Of a stretch of 64,000 bases of DNA, positions 51,449 to 60,487 are shown in pieces. The notes beneath the pieces were generated by a model. The model did no database searches. It saw nothing but the letters and a program-made list of their open reading frames with translations, and was not told the origin of the DNA. How positions within the stretch are numbered: position 1 is the first letter of the stretch; every line of letters begins with the position of its first letter. The DNA comes from UBA2040 sp041751955. Lineage in GTDB: Bacteria; Bacteroidota; Bacteroidia; Flavobacteriales_D; Crocinitomicaceae. Both the position numbers and the translations under genes were made by a program. The DNA is taken from NCBI GenBank assembly GCA_041751955.1, contig JBGSIB010000030.1, forward strand, positions 1 to 64,000. Direction: 5' to 3'.

Positions 51449-51889
51449 CTATTGATTATTAACCGCTTCGCTTGAAAAAGCTTCATCTAAATCCTGCTCA
51501 AATTCGTACCAGCGGGCCTTTATATTATCCACACCATTACGCATTTTGACTTTCATATTTTCCCAAGATTCCTCGTTAGATTGATCCAACTCATCCATAG
51601 TTGCGTCCAGCTGAGAGCGTTCTTCCTCAAGGTTTTTTTTTGCCTCTTGTAAATCCGCTTTCTTTTCATCTGTGCTATTTTCTATGCGAACATCGATGTC
51701 GCGTAACTTTTCGTTCAATTTGATTCGAACCTCTTTCAGTTCTTCTTTCATTTCGTCACGCTCATCGTTAAAACGCTCTGTTCTTTCCATCTTTTCCTCA
51801 TCAGATACTTCGGTTGTTTCCGAATTCTCGCAGGATACAAATGCCAAGGATAACAATCCCATTAGCAACAAATTCTTTATGTTTTTCAT
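51449..51889 (-). CDS. Coiled-coil lipoprotein
   Basis: A 146-aa protein with lipobox SLAFVSC (Cys about 20) and a highly charged Glu/Lys/Asp-rich helix (about 28-125: RDEMKEELKEVRIKLNEKLR, KKADLQEAKKNLEEERSQLD) predicted to form a coiled coil. Likely a small envelope stress or structural lipoprotein; no family recognised. Confidence 0.78.
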   Translation of the reverse strand: MKNIKNLLLMGLLSLAFVSCENSETTEVSDEEKMERTERFNDERDEMKEELKEVRIKLNEKLRDIDVRIENSTDEKKADLQEAKKNLEEERSQLDATMDELDQSNEESWENMKVKMRNGVDNIKARWYEFEQDLDEAFSSEAVNNQ

Positions 51890-51906
51890 TCTTTCTAGTT
51901 TTTATT

Positions 51907-52023
51907 TTATATGAATAAATGACCGACTGTTTCGTCGCGTTCTCTTGCTTTGCTTGTTGGCTCAACTATTTTTTTCTTCTTTGGGAAGATTAGATGGGCC
52001 ACATATTTAATAAATGCTTTCAT
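51907..52023 (-). CDS. Possible small basic protein
   Basis: A 38-residue frame from the ATG at 52023 reads KAFIKYVAHLIFPKKKKIVE then PTSKARERDETVGHLFI. It is just upstream of the coiled-coil lipoprotein gene, in the same direction. Coding is plausible but unproven; no clear ribosome site. Confidence 0.35.
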   Translation of the reverse strand: MKAFIKYVAHLIFPKKKKIVEPTSKARERDETVGHLFI

Positions 52024-52089
52024 TTCAATTACTTTTGCTCTTCGATAGGACAATGAACCAGAATCGTTCCCTAATTTATACATCTGCAA

Positions 52090-52386
52090 ATCAATGATTT
52101 AAGTTTTTTCGATCTGATTTGTGCGTAAGAAATCTACAATTTGTGTGGAGAATATTCGCTTTTGAGAGGAATAATTATGGCATTTGTTTATGCATTTATT
52201 TAACATCCTAAAATCACAGGGAAAACCCAAATATCCTTTTCTCAAAATTTCAACCCAACTTATAGTATTTTGAACAATAAGTAATTTTCCTTATTTTTAC
52301 TCAAAACCTTATCGTTTAGAGAACAACAGTTCGCCGCTGCTGTTTATCTTTCGATAGATGAATAAACAAATCAATCCATACAAACT
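52090..52386. other. Intergenic, promoter region of the glucanase gene
   Basis: A/T-rich with no ORF or structure beyond the promoter at 52270-52299. Confidence 0.5.
52270..52299 (+). promoter_or_regulatory. Promoter of the GH16 gene
   Basis: TTG (52270-52272) and TATTTTTA (52292-52299) are 19 bases apart. The leader to the ATG at 52387 is about 80 bases. Confidence 0.6.
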
Positions 52387-53985
52387 ATGAAATTTCTTGC
52401 CCTCATATTAAGTATATTATCCTTTTCATTGGGTTTCGCCCAAAGTTTACCTTTCGATTTTTCCAGTTCGAATCAAAATTTCGTGGCCTTTGCTGGAACT
52501 AATTTTTCGTTCAATACGGACCCGAATAATGGCGCCAACCCAGTTGCCCAATTTTTCAACGATGGTTCTGATCCATGGCAAGGTTTCACAAAAGACTTAG
52601 CGAGTCCAATCGATTTGGGCTTTCAAAATACACTATCACTCAATTTTTACGGCTTTGATCCCAATGCACACAATATCGTGATGAAATTGGAAAATGGCGT
52701 CAACCCAAATGTTCAAGTGACCGTGAATGTTCCTGCAGGCGGAGGATGGACAGACAGTATCGTCTTCGATTTTTCTAACGCTGTTTATAGTTCAAATGGT
52801 TCGCCTGTCAATGCGACTGGAACCTATAACAAATTGACCATTTTCATCGATGGTGGAGTTGCGACCCCTGGAACGTATTTGGTGGACGACATCAGTGACG
52901 GGACCGCGGCAACCAATCCCAATACTTTGGATGTTATTTATTCCACTTTGGTTTGGCAGGATGAATTCAACACACCAGGACCGATAAACGCACTCAACTG
53001 GCACCACCAAACCCAAGTGCTTTTCCCTGGTTTTGGTTGGGCAAATAATGAAGAACAGCATTACACCAACCGCATTGAAAATTCTTTTGTCGACAATGCT
53101 GGTTTTCTGCATATCGTTGCCAGAGACGAAACGTTCACCGATCAAGGTTTGACAAAAAACTACACTTCAGCGCGACTCAATTCGAAATTTGCCTTTACCT
53201 ATGGTAGAGTTGATGTACGAGCAAAATTGCCCATCGAAGCAGGTACCTGGCCGGCGATTTGGATGCTGGGAAAAAACATAAACGAAAACGGTGGATACTG
53301 GGACGCGAATTTCGGAACAACTAGTTGGCCCGCTTGTGGCGAGTTGGATATTATGGAACACGGCATTTTTCCTGGACAGAGTATCGATTACATCAATAGC
53401 GCTATTCATACACCTTGTTGTTATGGTGGAAACCCCAATCAAGGTGGGACGCTTGCGACAGATTTAGCCAATAGTTTTCATGTGTATTCCATCAATTGGT
53501 CGCCCAATCAAATCACCTTTTTGCTCGATGACGTTGGTTTTTACACCTATAATCCAGCCGTAAAAAACGGAGATACTTGGCCCTTTTTTGAAGATCAATA
53601 TATTTTACTGAACGTTGCCATGGGTGGAATTGCAGGAGCTGTCGATCCTTCCTTTACTGAAAGTCCCATGATTGTTGATTACGTTCGCGTGTATCAAAAT
53701 TCAACGGCAAATATTGACGAGCAAGAAAGTTTAGAAAATTCGATTCAAGTTTATCCGAATCCAAACAACGGAACCTTTGCTTTGAATCTTTCCTTGCCTC
53801 AAAAAGCGCAAGTTGAGTTGTTCGTAACAAACGAATTGGGACAAAAAATTTACACCAGCCAATTGGGAGAAATAATTGGAAACAAGCTTGAGTCCATTGA
53901 TCTGGGTGCTATTGAATCCGGAATTTACTTCGTAACGGTTGTTGTGAATGAAACGCCTCATGTTTCGAAGTTAGTTGTGAAATAG
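52387..53985 (+). CDS. GH16 beta-glucanase with T9SS sorting domain
   Basis: A 532-aa secreted enzyme: signal peptide (1-18, ending GFAQ), an N-terminal carbohydrate-binding-like jelly roll (about 20-175), the GH16 catalytic domain (about 185-430) with WANNEEQHYTNRIENSFVDN, WPAIWMLGKN and the active site CGELDIMEHG (the two Glu and Asp of ExDxxE are present), then a type A sorting domain (IQVYPNPNNGTFALNLSLPQ ... GIYFVTVVVNETPHVSKLVV). It should hydrolyse beta-1,3 or mixed-linkage glucans outside the cell. The exact glucan is not readable. Confidence 0.93.
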   Translation: MKFLALILSILSFSLGFAQSLPFDFSSSNQNFVAFAGTNFSFNTDPNNGANPVAQFFNDGSDPWQGFTKDLASPIDLGFQNTLSLNFYGFDPNAHNIVMKLENGVNPNVQVTVNVPAGGGWTDSIVFDFSNAVYSSNGSPVNATGTYNKLTIFIDGGVATPGTYLVDDISDGTAATNPNTLDVIYSTLVWQDEFNTPGPINALNWHHQTQVLFPGFGWANNEEQHYTNRIENSFVDNAGFLHIVARDETFTDQGLTKNYTSARLNSKFAFTYGRVDVRAKLPIEAGTWPAIWMLGKNINENGGYWDANFGTTSWPACGELDIMEHGIFPGQSIDYINSAIHTPCCYGGNPNQGGTLATDLANSFHVYSINWSPNQITFLLDDVGFYTYNPAVKNGDTWPFFEDQYILLNVAMGGIAGAVDPSFTESPMIVDYVRVYQNSTANIDEQESLENSIQVYPNPNNGTFALNLSLPQKAQVELFVTNELGQKIYTSQLGEIIGNKLESIDLGAIESGIYFVTVVVNETPHVSKLVVK

Positions 53986-54005
53986 AATCCAACACCTATT
54001 TTTTT

Positions 54006-54043
54006 GAGAGAGATTGTCGGAAGGTGGTCTCTTTTTTTTTAGG
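54006..54043 (+). terminator. Weak intrinsic terminator
   Basis: GAGAGAGATT can pair with GGTCTCT, followed by nine T. The stem is short, so confidence is limited. Confidence 0.4.
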
Positions 54044-54053
54044 GGTTAGAATT

Positions 54054-54165
54054 TGTATATTTGGATGGTTATGTTGCCCGCTTGCAATACATTATTTTTG
54101 GGTTTCAGAGGAAGAGAGATAAAGAGGGTGTGCGCTATAGTGTATACTGGGTTGCTAGATTTAAC
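54054..54165 (+). promoter_or_regulatory. Promoter plus leader module B
   Basis: TTGTATATTTGG (TATATTTG at 54056-54063), then CTTGCAA, GGGTTTCAGAGG and GAGGGTGTGCGCTATAGTGTA. These parts appear in the same order in module A upstream of the HEPN-like gene, though the GCGC palindrome is less perfect here. Confidence 0.5.
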
Positions 54166-54175
54166 AAGATGATTT

Positions 54176-54754
54176 ATGAATAAAATCTACTCGAATAATT
54201 TGAAATTCTTTGTACTATTTATTGGGCTCGTGGTATCAAGTTGTAGTGTTAATTCCAAGCATGAAACAGAAAACAAAAATGACGCCCAAATTAGACGTGA
54301 AAAAGAATTGGCACAGAAACCGCTTAAAATTTATATTGATGGAGATAAATTCGGATTTGGTGCAATAATTTATGTTAACAACTATGGACAATCATCAAAT
54401 GAACTAATTTTGGATGCGAACAATATTGGCATAACCTCATACCCTTTTAGTAGTTTAATACAATCAGGTAATGGTGAAAATAAATATCAATATTTCAGAG
54501 TTGTCGATTCTGACACAATACCACTTGAACTTGGTGGAACTAATGATTCAACATGTATCAGTTCAGCCACTCCTACTTCCCGCAGTTCTAATGAAATTAA
54601 AAAAACGTACAAGTACATTCAATTTTATGCAGGGAAATACCCAGAGCGCACAATTGGTATTCACTTCGATTCTACTGAAATCGGAAGGTGGGATAACATT
54701 ATAAATAAAGAATTGATTAAATTAAGTAAAATGGGGGTCGAGCCTCAAAAATAA
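54176..54754 (+). CDS. Orphan lipoprotein
   Basis: A 192-aa protein with a lipoprotein signal (VVSSC, Cys about 23) and a polar mature part (KPLKIYIDGDKFGFGAIIYV, YRVVDSDTIPLELGG-like, YIQFYAGKYPERTIGIHFDS). No family recognised. It stands alone behind module B, similar in style to the HEPN-like orphan. Confidence 0.75.
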   Translation: MNKIYSNNLKFFVLFIGLVVSSCSVNSKHETENKNDAQIRREKELAQKPLKIYIDGDKFGFGAIIYVNNYGQSSNELILDANNIGITSYPFSSLIQSGNGENKYQYFRVVDSDTIPLELGGTNDSTCISSATPTSRSSNEIKKTYKYIQFYAGKYPERTIGIHFDSTEIGRWDNIINKELIKLSKMGVEPQK

Positions 54755-55123
54755 AAACATTACACTCCCTATAATCCACTGTGCTCGTATAGTCTTACCG
54801 TCGACCCCTCTCTCTCTTCAAATACCACATTTTTGAATATTCAGTAACTGGAAATACCAAAAAAAATTAGCTTCCCACCAAATACAGCATTGATTTTTTC
54901 CCCATTGCACCTTCTCTAGTTTGAGAATTATGCAACTATTGCTAAGAATAGTATAACACGAACAATCTATAATTTCCAAACTTTGCTAGAGTTACTTGAA
55001 TGTCATTCAATAATTTACGATTTAGCCATTTCGAGCTATGATTTTGAAGTGCGTTTTCCGAAATACTTTTCAAAACAATAAAGGAATATTTCCTTCAACC
55101 AAGTAATTAAAAATTGAATCAAT
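54755..55123. other. Intergenic, nothing recognised
   Basis: 369 A/T-rich bases between the orphan lipoprotein and the dehydrogenase. No ORF, no clear repeat, no strong hairpin. It may be the left edge of the stress-gene block. Confidence 0.55.
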
Positions 55124-56506
55124 ATGCCCATACGAACAGTTAACCCAAATTCAAATAAGCTAGTAAAGACCTTCCATGAAATGACGGAGCAGACGGTAGA
55201 TGCCAAACTGGCTAAAGCCCAAATAGCTTTTATGGACTGGAAAGAAACTAACTACCACGAACGGGCTGTTCTGCTTCAAAAAGTAGCTGCACTCCTACGC
55301 GTTAAAAAACCAGAATTAGCAAAAACCATCAGCTTAGAGATGGGCAAACTCCTTGCCCAAGCTGAAGGAGAAATTGATTTGAGTGCTGATATTTTTGATT
55401 ATTATGCTCAACAAGGTGAAGCGTTTCTTGCCGATGAAGTGCTCGATCCGAAATATGGCAAGGCGATCATTCGAAACAGCCCCGTTGGCGTATTGTTAGG
55501 CTTGATGCCTTTTAATTTTCCTTTCTATCAAGTAGCTCGCTTTGCTGCACCTAATATCATGGTGGGCAATACTATTTTGCTGAAGCATGCATCCATCGTT
55601 CCACAATGTGTTGCTGCCATTGAAGAACTCTTTAAGGAAGCTAAAGCGCCTGAAGGTTTGTATACCAATTTATTCATTTCAGGCCAACGGGCATCTGCTT
55701 TGATTGCCGATAAACGCATCAAAGGAGTTTCCTTAACGGGAAGTGAAGAAGCTGGAGCAAGTGTTGCCATGGAAGCCGGAAAACATTTGAAAAAGGTGGT
55801 GCTAGAGCTCGGGGGCAATGATGTGTTCATCATACTCGAAGATGCCGATATGGATAAAACAGTGGATTGGGCAGTTGTTGGCAAAATGAATAACAACGGT
55901 CAATGTTGCGTAGCCTCCAAGCGGTTTATTGCTTTAGAGGCAATAGCCGACGAGTTTATTCAAAAATTTAAGGACAAGTTATCAAAAATGAAATTGGGTG
56001 ATCCAATGGATCCAGCAACAGAATTGGGCCCAATGTGTAGCGAAGAAGCAGCCGTTCATATAGCCGATCAAGTGAAACGTTCAGTTGATGAAGGCGCAAA
56101 AATTTTATTGGGTGGTAAGCGGGCAGATTGTGAGGGTGCTTTTATGGAGGCAACTATACTTACTGACTTGAAACCCGGGATCACGGCCTATCACGAAGAA
56201 TTATTTGGTCCTGTTGCATCCTTCTATGTTGTAAAAGACGAACAGGCTGCTATTGATTTGGCTAATGACTCCGATTATGGTTTGGGAGGTTCTGTCTTTA
56301 CACAAGATATCGAACGGGGTAAAAGAGTGGCCAATCAGATTGATGCTGGAATGGTATTTATCAATCACCCTACATGGACACAAGCTGACCTTCCTTTTGG
56401 CGGAACGAAGCGTTCTGGTTTTGGTCGTGAACTTTATGAGTATGGTATCAAGGAGTTTGTGAATAAGAAACTGATTCGCGTAAGTGGACTGAATGATCCG
56501 TTTTAA
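55124..56506 (+). CDS. Succinate-semialdehyde dehydrogenase-type aldehyde dehydrogenase
   Basis: A 460-aa ALDH-superfamily enzyme that oxidises an aldehyde with NAD(P)+. Catalytic Cys lies in NNNGQCCVASKRF, the general base Glu in VLELGGNDVFIIL, and the cofactor loop is GVSLTGSEEAGASVA. C-terminal AGMVFINHPTWTQADLPFGG. Closest in design to SSADH (GabD-like), but substrate is inferred. It opens the plus-strand stress block. Confidence 0.88.
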   Translation: MPIRTVNPNSNKLVKTFHEMTEQTVDAKLAKAQIAFMDWKETNYHERAVLLQKVAALLRVKKPELAKTISLEMGKLLAQAEGEIDLSADIFDYYAQQGEAFLADEVLDPKYGKAIIRNSPVGVLLGLMPFNFPFYQVARFAAPNIMVGNTILLKHASIVPQCVAAIEELFKEAKAPEGLYTNLFISGQRASALIADKRIKGVSLTGSEEAGASVAMEAGKHLKKVVLELGGNDVFIILEDADMDKTVDWAVVGKMNNNGQCCVASKRFIALEAIADEFIQKFKDKLSKMKLGDPMDPATELGPMCSEEAAVHIADQVKRSVDEGAKILLGGKRADCEGAFMEATILTDLKPGITAYHEELFGPVASFYVVKDEQAAIDLANDSDYGLGGSVFTQDIERGKRVANQIDAGMVFINHPTWTQADLPFGGTKRSGFGRELYEYGIKEFVNKKLIRVSGLNDPF

Positions 56507-56532
56507 TAATATTAATAACAAAAGAAACAACC

Positions 56533-56640
56533 ATGCACAATAGCAATTGGCATTTTGGAATGGGCTGGGGAATGTGGTTTATACCAATCCTCGTCATCGC
56601 ACTAATCATCTATTTATATAGAATTAAAAGAAGAAAATGA
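56533..56640 (+). CDS. 35-aa membrane peptide
   Basis: A 35-residue frame: HNSNWHFGMGWGMWFIPILV, then IALIIYLYRIKRRK. It has one hydrophobic helix (about 14-28), then a positively charged tail; Gly- and Trp-rich start. Its TGA overlaps the ATG of the flavin reductase (ATGA), so it is likely translated. Similar short peptides occur near stress genes, but I assign no role. Confidence 0.75.
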   Translation: MHNSNWHFGMGWGMWFIPILVIALIIYLYRIKRRK

Positions 56641-57308
56641 AACAACATATCGTAAAAATTCAATCCGTAGAAAAGGTCACTCACGATGTATTAAAAATTG
56701 TGACTGAAAAACCTGAAAAGTTCCTTTTTTCACCAGGTCAAGCCACAGATATTTCTATAAACAAAGAGGGTTGGCGGGACGCGAAAAATCCCTTTACTTT
56801 CACTTGTCTGCCCGATGACAATTACCTTGAATTTACCATTAAAACCTATCCATCGCATAAAAGTGTGACAAACGAATTACTCCAACTAAACATAAACGAC
56901 GAGTTAATTTTACATGAGGTGTATGGAGCAATCAGCTACAAAGGCGAAGGTGTATTTATAGCTGGAGGCGCTGGAATCACTCCGTTTATTTCCATTTTCA
57001 GGGACCTTGAGTCAAAAAATGAAATAGGAAATAACACCCTCATCTTTGCCAACAAAACAAAGAATGACATCATACTTGAAGAGGAATTTCAAGAATTATT
57101 AGGCAATAATTTCATCAACATTTTATCAGAAGAAAAAGTGGATAGCTATGCGAATGGTCTAATTACCAAAGATTTCATTCAAGAAAACAGCAACAGCACA
57201 ACTAAACTTTTTTATCTCTGCGGACCACCGCCAATGATGGAAGCAATCGAAAAACAATTAGCTGATTTGAAGGTGACTAAAAAATCAATTGTCAAAGAAG
57301 TATTTTAA
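56637..57308 (+). CDS. Ferredoxin reductase-type flavin oxidoreductase
   Basis: A 223-aa protein with an FAD-binding barrel (FLFSPGQATDISINKEGWRD) and NAD(P)-binding domain (VFIAGGAGITPFISIFRDLE, FYLCGPPPMMEAIEKQLADL). It lacks a ferredoxin domain and probably passes electrons to a partner. It overlaps the 35-aa peptide gene and precedes ferritin by 24 bases, so it could reduce or release iron there. Confidence 0.87.
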   Translation: MKQHIVKIQSVEKVTHDVLKIVTEKPEKFLFSPGQATDISINKEGWRDAKNPFTFTCLPDDNYLEFTIKTYPSHKSVTNELLQLNINDELILHEVYGAISYKGEGVFIAGGAGITPFISIFRDLESKNEIGNNTLIFANKTKNDIILEEEFQELLGNNFINILSEEKVDSYANGLITKDFIQENSNSTTKLFYLCGPPPMMEAIEKQLADLKVTKKSIVKEVF

Positions 57309-57332
57309 TTATCAACTTAATTACAAGATCAT

Positions 57333-57884
57333 ATGAACACGAATAGACTTTCAAAAAGTATTGAAACAGCATTAAATGCGCAAATGACCAAGGAAGCACA
57401 TGCTTCACAAATATATTTATCGCTTGGAGCATGGGCAGAAAAACAGGGATTCAGTGGCACAGCCAACTTTCTTTTTAAACACGCACAAGAGGAACGCAAC
57501 CACATGATGAAAATATTGGAATATATTTTAAAAAGAGGTGCCGAAGTAAAGGTGACAGCTATTCCCGCTCCACCAGAGAATCCAGGAAGTATAAACGATT
57601 GCTTTGAAAAAGTATTCGAGCACGAAGTGGACAATACAAAAGCAATTTACAAACTGGTAAAGAAAAGTCTCGATGAGGAGGACTGGGCTACCTGGAATTT
57701 TATGCAATGGTTTGTTAAGGAACAAGTGGAAGAAGAAACCCTTGCGATGAACTTATTGGATAGAATGAAAATAGCTGGTGGTGAAAAAATAAGTAGTAAC
57801 GCTCTATACACATTTGACAGAGATATGGAAAATACATCGGATGAAGTAACTGCAGCTGAAGATGTAACTAGTGTGAAACCGTGA
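57333..57884 (+). CDS. Non-heme ferritin
   Basis: A 183-aa ferritin forming iron-storage cages. Ferroxidase residues are visible: EAHASQIYLSLGAWAEKQGF (helix A), HAQEERNHMMKILEYILKRG (helix B), EKVFEHEVDNTKAIYKLVKK and FMQWFVKEQVEEETLAMNLL. Length normal, C-terminus DEVTAAEDVTSVKP. With SOD and the flavin reductase it supports an oxidative-stress role. Confidence 0.93.
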   Translation: MNTNRLSKSIETALNAQMTKEAHASQIYLSLGAWAEKQGFSGTANFLFKHAQEERNHMMKILEYILKRGAEVKVTAIPAPPENPGSINDCFEKVFEHEVDNTKAIYKLVKKSLDEEDWATWNFMQWFVKEQVEEETLAMNLLDRMKIAGGEKISSNALYTFDRDMENTSDEVTAAEDVTSVKP

Positions 57885-57965
57885 ATATCTAAGGAACTGC
57901 CAGAAAAATCGTTTTGACGATTTTATCCCATATTATACAATAGATCAATCTATTAATCAGATAAA

Positions 57966-59078
57966 ATGAACGTATCATTTCAAAAACTGTTTTACGCCAT
58001 TGCTACCGCATTTTTGTTATTTGCCATACTGGTTTTCGCGAAACCTATTCTCATTCCGTTAACCACGGCTTTGCTTATTTCATTTATAATGCTTGCCTTG
58101 GTAAAAAAGCTTGAGTCATGGGGAATGAATAAAACAGTCGCTGCTTTTCTTTCCATCTTCGCAGTGATTTTAATAATCGCGGGAAGCATTTTCCTTTTCT
58201 CAACTCAGATCATTAATGTAGCACAAGAATTTACTCATTTTCAAGATAAAATTATCAGTGCTTTTGCCGATGTTACGCTGTTTATCAATAAACACGTAGG
58301 CTTTATGGAAAACCTGGAAAAGGGTGAACTTTTTAACCGCATGAAAGTTTGGCTTACTGATTCAACAAAGTTCTTGATAAGTAATACAGTTAGCACTACA
58401 GCAACTTTTATGGCAGGACTCTTGGCAACAATTATATTTACTTTTCTATTCCTCATATACAGAAATGGATTGACAAAGGCGTTCCTGACTTTTTCACCTG
58501 AGAAAAAACGCGAAAGAGTTTTCAAAATGTTTAAATCGGTTCAGCAAGTCGGACAAAAATACCTGTTTGGAATGGTCATTATTACCGTCATAATAGGATT
58601 AGTCAATAGCCTTGGCTTGTTGATTATTGGTATCGACAACCCTTTCCTTTTCGGATTTTTAGGTGCTGCACTTTCTATCATACCTTACCTTGGGACTACT
58701 ATGGGAGCTGTAGTTCCCGTAATCTATGCTTTTGTTACCTATGATTCTATTTGGATGGCAGTTGCCGTTGCCATTTTATTTTGGGCTGTTCAACTGGTTT
58801 CCGATAATTTTCTAACTCCTCGTATTGTGGGGGGAAGTTTAAAAATCAATGCCTTAACTGCTATCCTGAGCTTGTTTGTTGGTGCTGCTGTTTGGGGACT
58901 AGCCGGTATGGTTTTGTTTTTGCCCTTTGCTGCCATGTTAAAAGTAGTTTGCGAGGAGTTTGAAGAGCTCAAACCAATTGCACTAATCATTGGCGAGCAA
59001 AATACACAAGAGGACGATAGCGGCGAACTATTTTTGGTTAGATGGTGGGGGAAAATAAAGAATGTTTTTTCGAAATAA
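57966..59078 (+). CDS. AI-2E family (PerM-like) transporter
   Basis: A 370-aa membrane protein with about seven helices, paired at the N-terminus (ATAFLLFAILVFAKPILIPL) and clustered at the C-terminus. Family motifs include PYLGTTMGAVVPVIYAFVTY and DNFLTPRIVGGSLKINALTA. Members export quorum signals or act in ion homeostasis. Its place among MscS and PRC-barrel genes suggests an osmotic or envelope stress role. Confidence 0.88.
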   Translation: MNVSFQKLFYAIATAFLLFAILVFAKPILIPLTTALLISFIMLALVKKLESWGMNKTVAAFLSIFAVILIIAGSIFLFSTQIINVAQEFTHFQDKIISAFADVTLFINKHVGFMENLEKGELFNRMKVWLTDSTKFLISNTVSTTATFMAGLLATIIFTFLFLIYRNGLTKAFLTFSPEKKRERVFKMFKSVQQVGQKYLFGMVIITVIIGLVNSLGLLIIGIDNPFLFGFLGAALSIIPYLGTTMGAVVPVIYAFVTYDSIWMAVAVAILFWAVQLVSDNFLTPRIVGGSLKINALTAILSLFVGAAVWGLAGMVLFLPFAAMLKVVCEEFEELKPIALIIGEQNTQEDDSGELFLVRWWGKIKNVFSK

Positions 59079-59218
59079 TTAGTACCTGAATTGTGTAAGC
59101 TTTTGCCAAAGTTGTATAACGCTTTTCGGTATAAATATCCTGAACTTCACCTAAATAGATTCACAATTAAAACTCACATTTTCAAATAAATATTTTAACA
59201 CTTTAAGACAAAATTATT

Positions 59219-59821
59219 ATGGCAGAAATAAAGATTGAACAGAAAAAACTGGTTTGGCCATGGGTGATATTTGGCCTTTTCATCGCTGCATTGCTTGTGT
59301 ATTTATTGGCATTTCGTGATAAGGGCACAAATACAGCGACAGGAACTGAAGCAGATTACATCACCAATACCAGCGATGCTGGCCTCTTAGGTGTAAAAGA
59401 AAATAACGGCACTGTTGCGGCTTATGTAAATTTTGTAGAAGACAATAAGCAAAAGATGAGTCTGGATCATGCCTACACAAATGAAGCACTATTGAAATTA
59501 ATTGAGGCTACAAATGCTATGGCCAATGAGGTTGAATATGATGTTCGCGCCGATATAGAAAAGGCAAGGGAATATGAAAAAATGATTTTAGTAGATCCCT
59601 TTGAAACAACACATGCCGATAACATTAGAAAGGCGGATGATATTTTAACCCAAGTTTTGCAAAACATTCAAAAGTCAAAATATCCAAGCTTGACAATTGA
59701 AGTTGAAGAATTAAAAAGGGCAGCAGCATCAATAAAACCAGGAGTACTAACACTTGATCAAAAAGATGCAGTCAAAAATTACTTTGCAAAAGCTGCCGAC
59801 CTTCTTCAAAAAATGAATTGA
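59219..59821 (+). CDS. Membrane-anchored helical protein, unrecognised
   Basis: A 200-aa protein: short cytoplasmic start, one membrane helix (about 12-32: WPWVIFGLFIAALLVYLLAF), then a soluble helical part (AYVNFVEDNKQKMSLDHAYT, DYFETTHADNIRKADDIL-like, VKNYFAKAADLLQKMN). No known domain. It precedes the PRC-barrel gene by 24 bases, so the two are likely co-transcribed. Confidence 0.78.
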   Translation: MAEIKIEQKKLVWPWVIFGLFIAALLVYLLAFRDKGTNTATGTEADYITNTSDAGLLGVKENNGTVAAYVNFVEDNKQKMSLDHAYTNEALLKLIEATNAMANEVEYDVRADIEKAREYEKMILVDPFETTHADNIRKADDILTQVLQNIQKSKYPSLTIEVEELKRAAASIKPGVLTLDQKDAVKNYFAKAADLLQKMN

Positions 59822-59845
59822 TTAATTTTTTAAAAAATTAAAATA

Positions 59846-60370
59846 ATGACAGATACAAACAAAAATCTTTTTAGCCTGGACGAATTATCGGGTTACAAAG
59901 TGGCCGAGAATTATATCGATGTACGGGGCTGGGATGTACAAGATGCAAATAATCGCATCATTGGGAAAGTAGATCATTTGCTGGTAAATAAAACTGCCGA
60001 ACGCGTAGTTTATCTAGATGTTGAAGTGGATGAAACCTTGATCGAAGCGGGACACAAAACATATCAAAACCATGTTAGCGAAGGCGTGCATGAGTTTTTA
60101 AACAAAGAAGGAGAAAATCACCTGATTATACCTATCGGAATGGCAATGATTGATGAGAAAAATAAAGTTGTACATACCAATCAAATTGATAGCTTGACTT
60201 TTACGCAAGCCAAACGCTTCAGACAAGGAGATTTTATAGATTTTCCCTATGAATTAAATTTATTTCGCCATTACAACGGAGACAATACGATTCACAGTTC
60301 GAATATTGTTGATGGATTTTATGATCGTGAAGAGTTTAAAAACACTTTTCTTCAAGGAGATTTGGAGTAA
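59846..60370 (+). CDS. PRC-barrel domain protein
   Basis: A 174-aa protein with a PRC-barrel (SLDELSGYKVAENYIDVRGW, VQDANNRIIGKVDHLLVNKT, VYLDVEVDETLIEAG). The second half (about 95-174) is less characterised. PRC-barrels bind partners, tRNA or photosynthetic proteins; in stress islands they often occur with channels. It lies between the helical protein and the MscS gene. Confidence 0.85.
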   Translation: MTDTNKNLFSLDELSGYKVAENYIDVRGWDVQDANNRIIGKVDHLLVNKTAERVVYLDVEVDETLIEAGHKTYQNHVSEGVHEFLNKEGENHLIIPIGMAMIDEKNKVVHTNQIDSLTFTQAKRFRQGDFIDFPYELNLFRHYNGDNTIHSSNIVDGFYDREEFKNTFLQGDLE

Positions 60371-60487
60371 AATGTTTTGGCAGATGCCAGAATAGTGATT
60401 GTGACAGTAAACAGTGGAATGACAAGATCAGTATTAATTTATAAATGAGCTATCCCTAATAAATAAAGGCGGATTTACATAAGTAAG

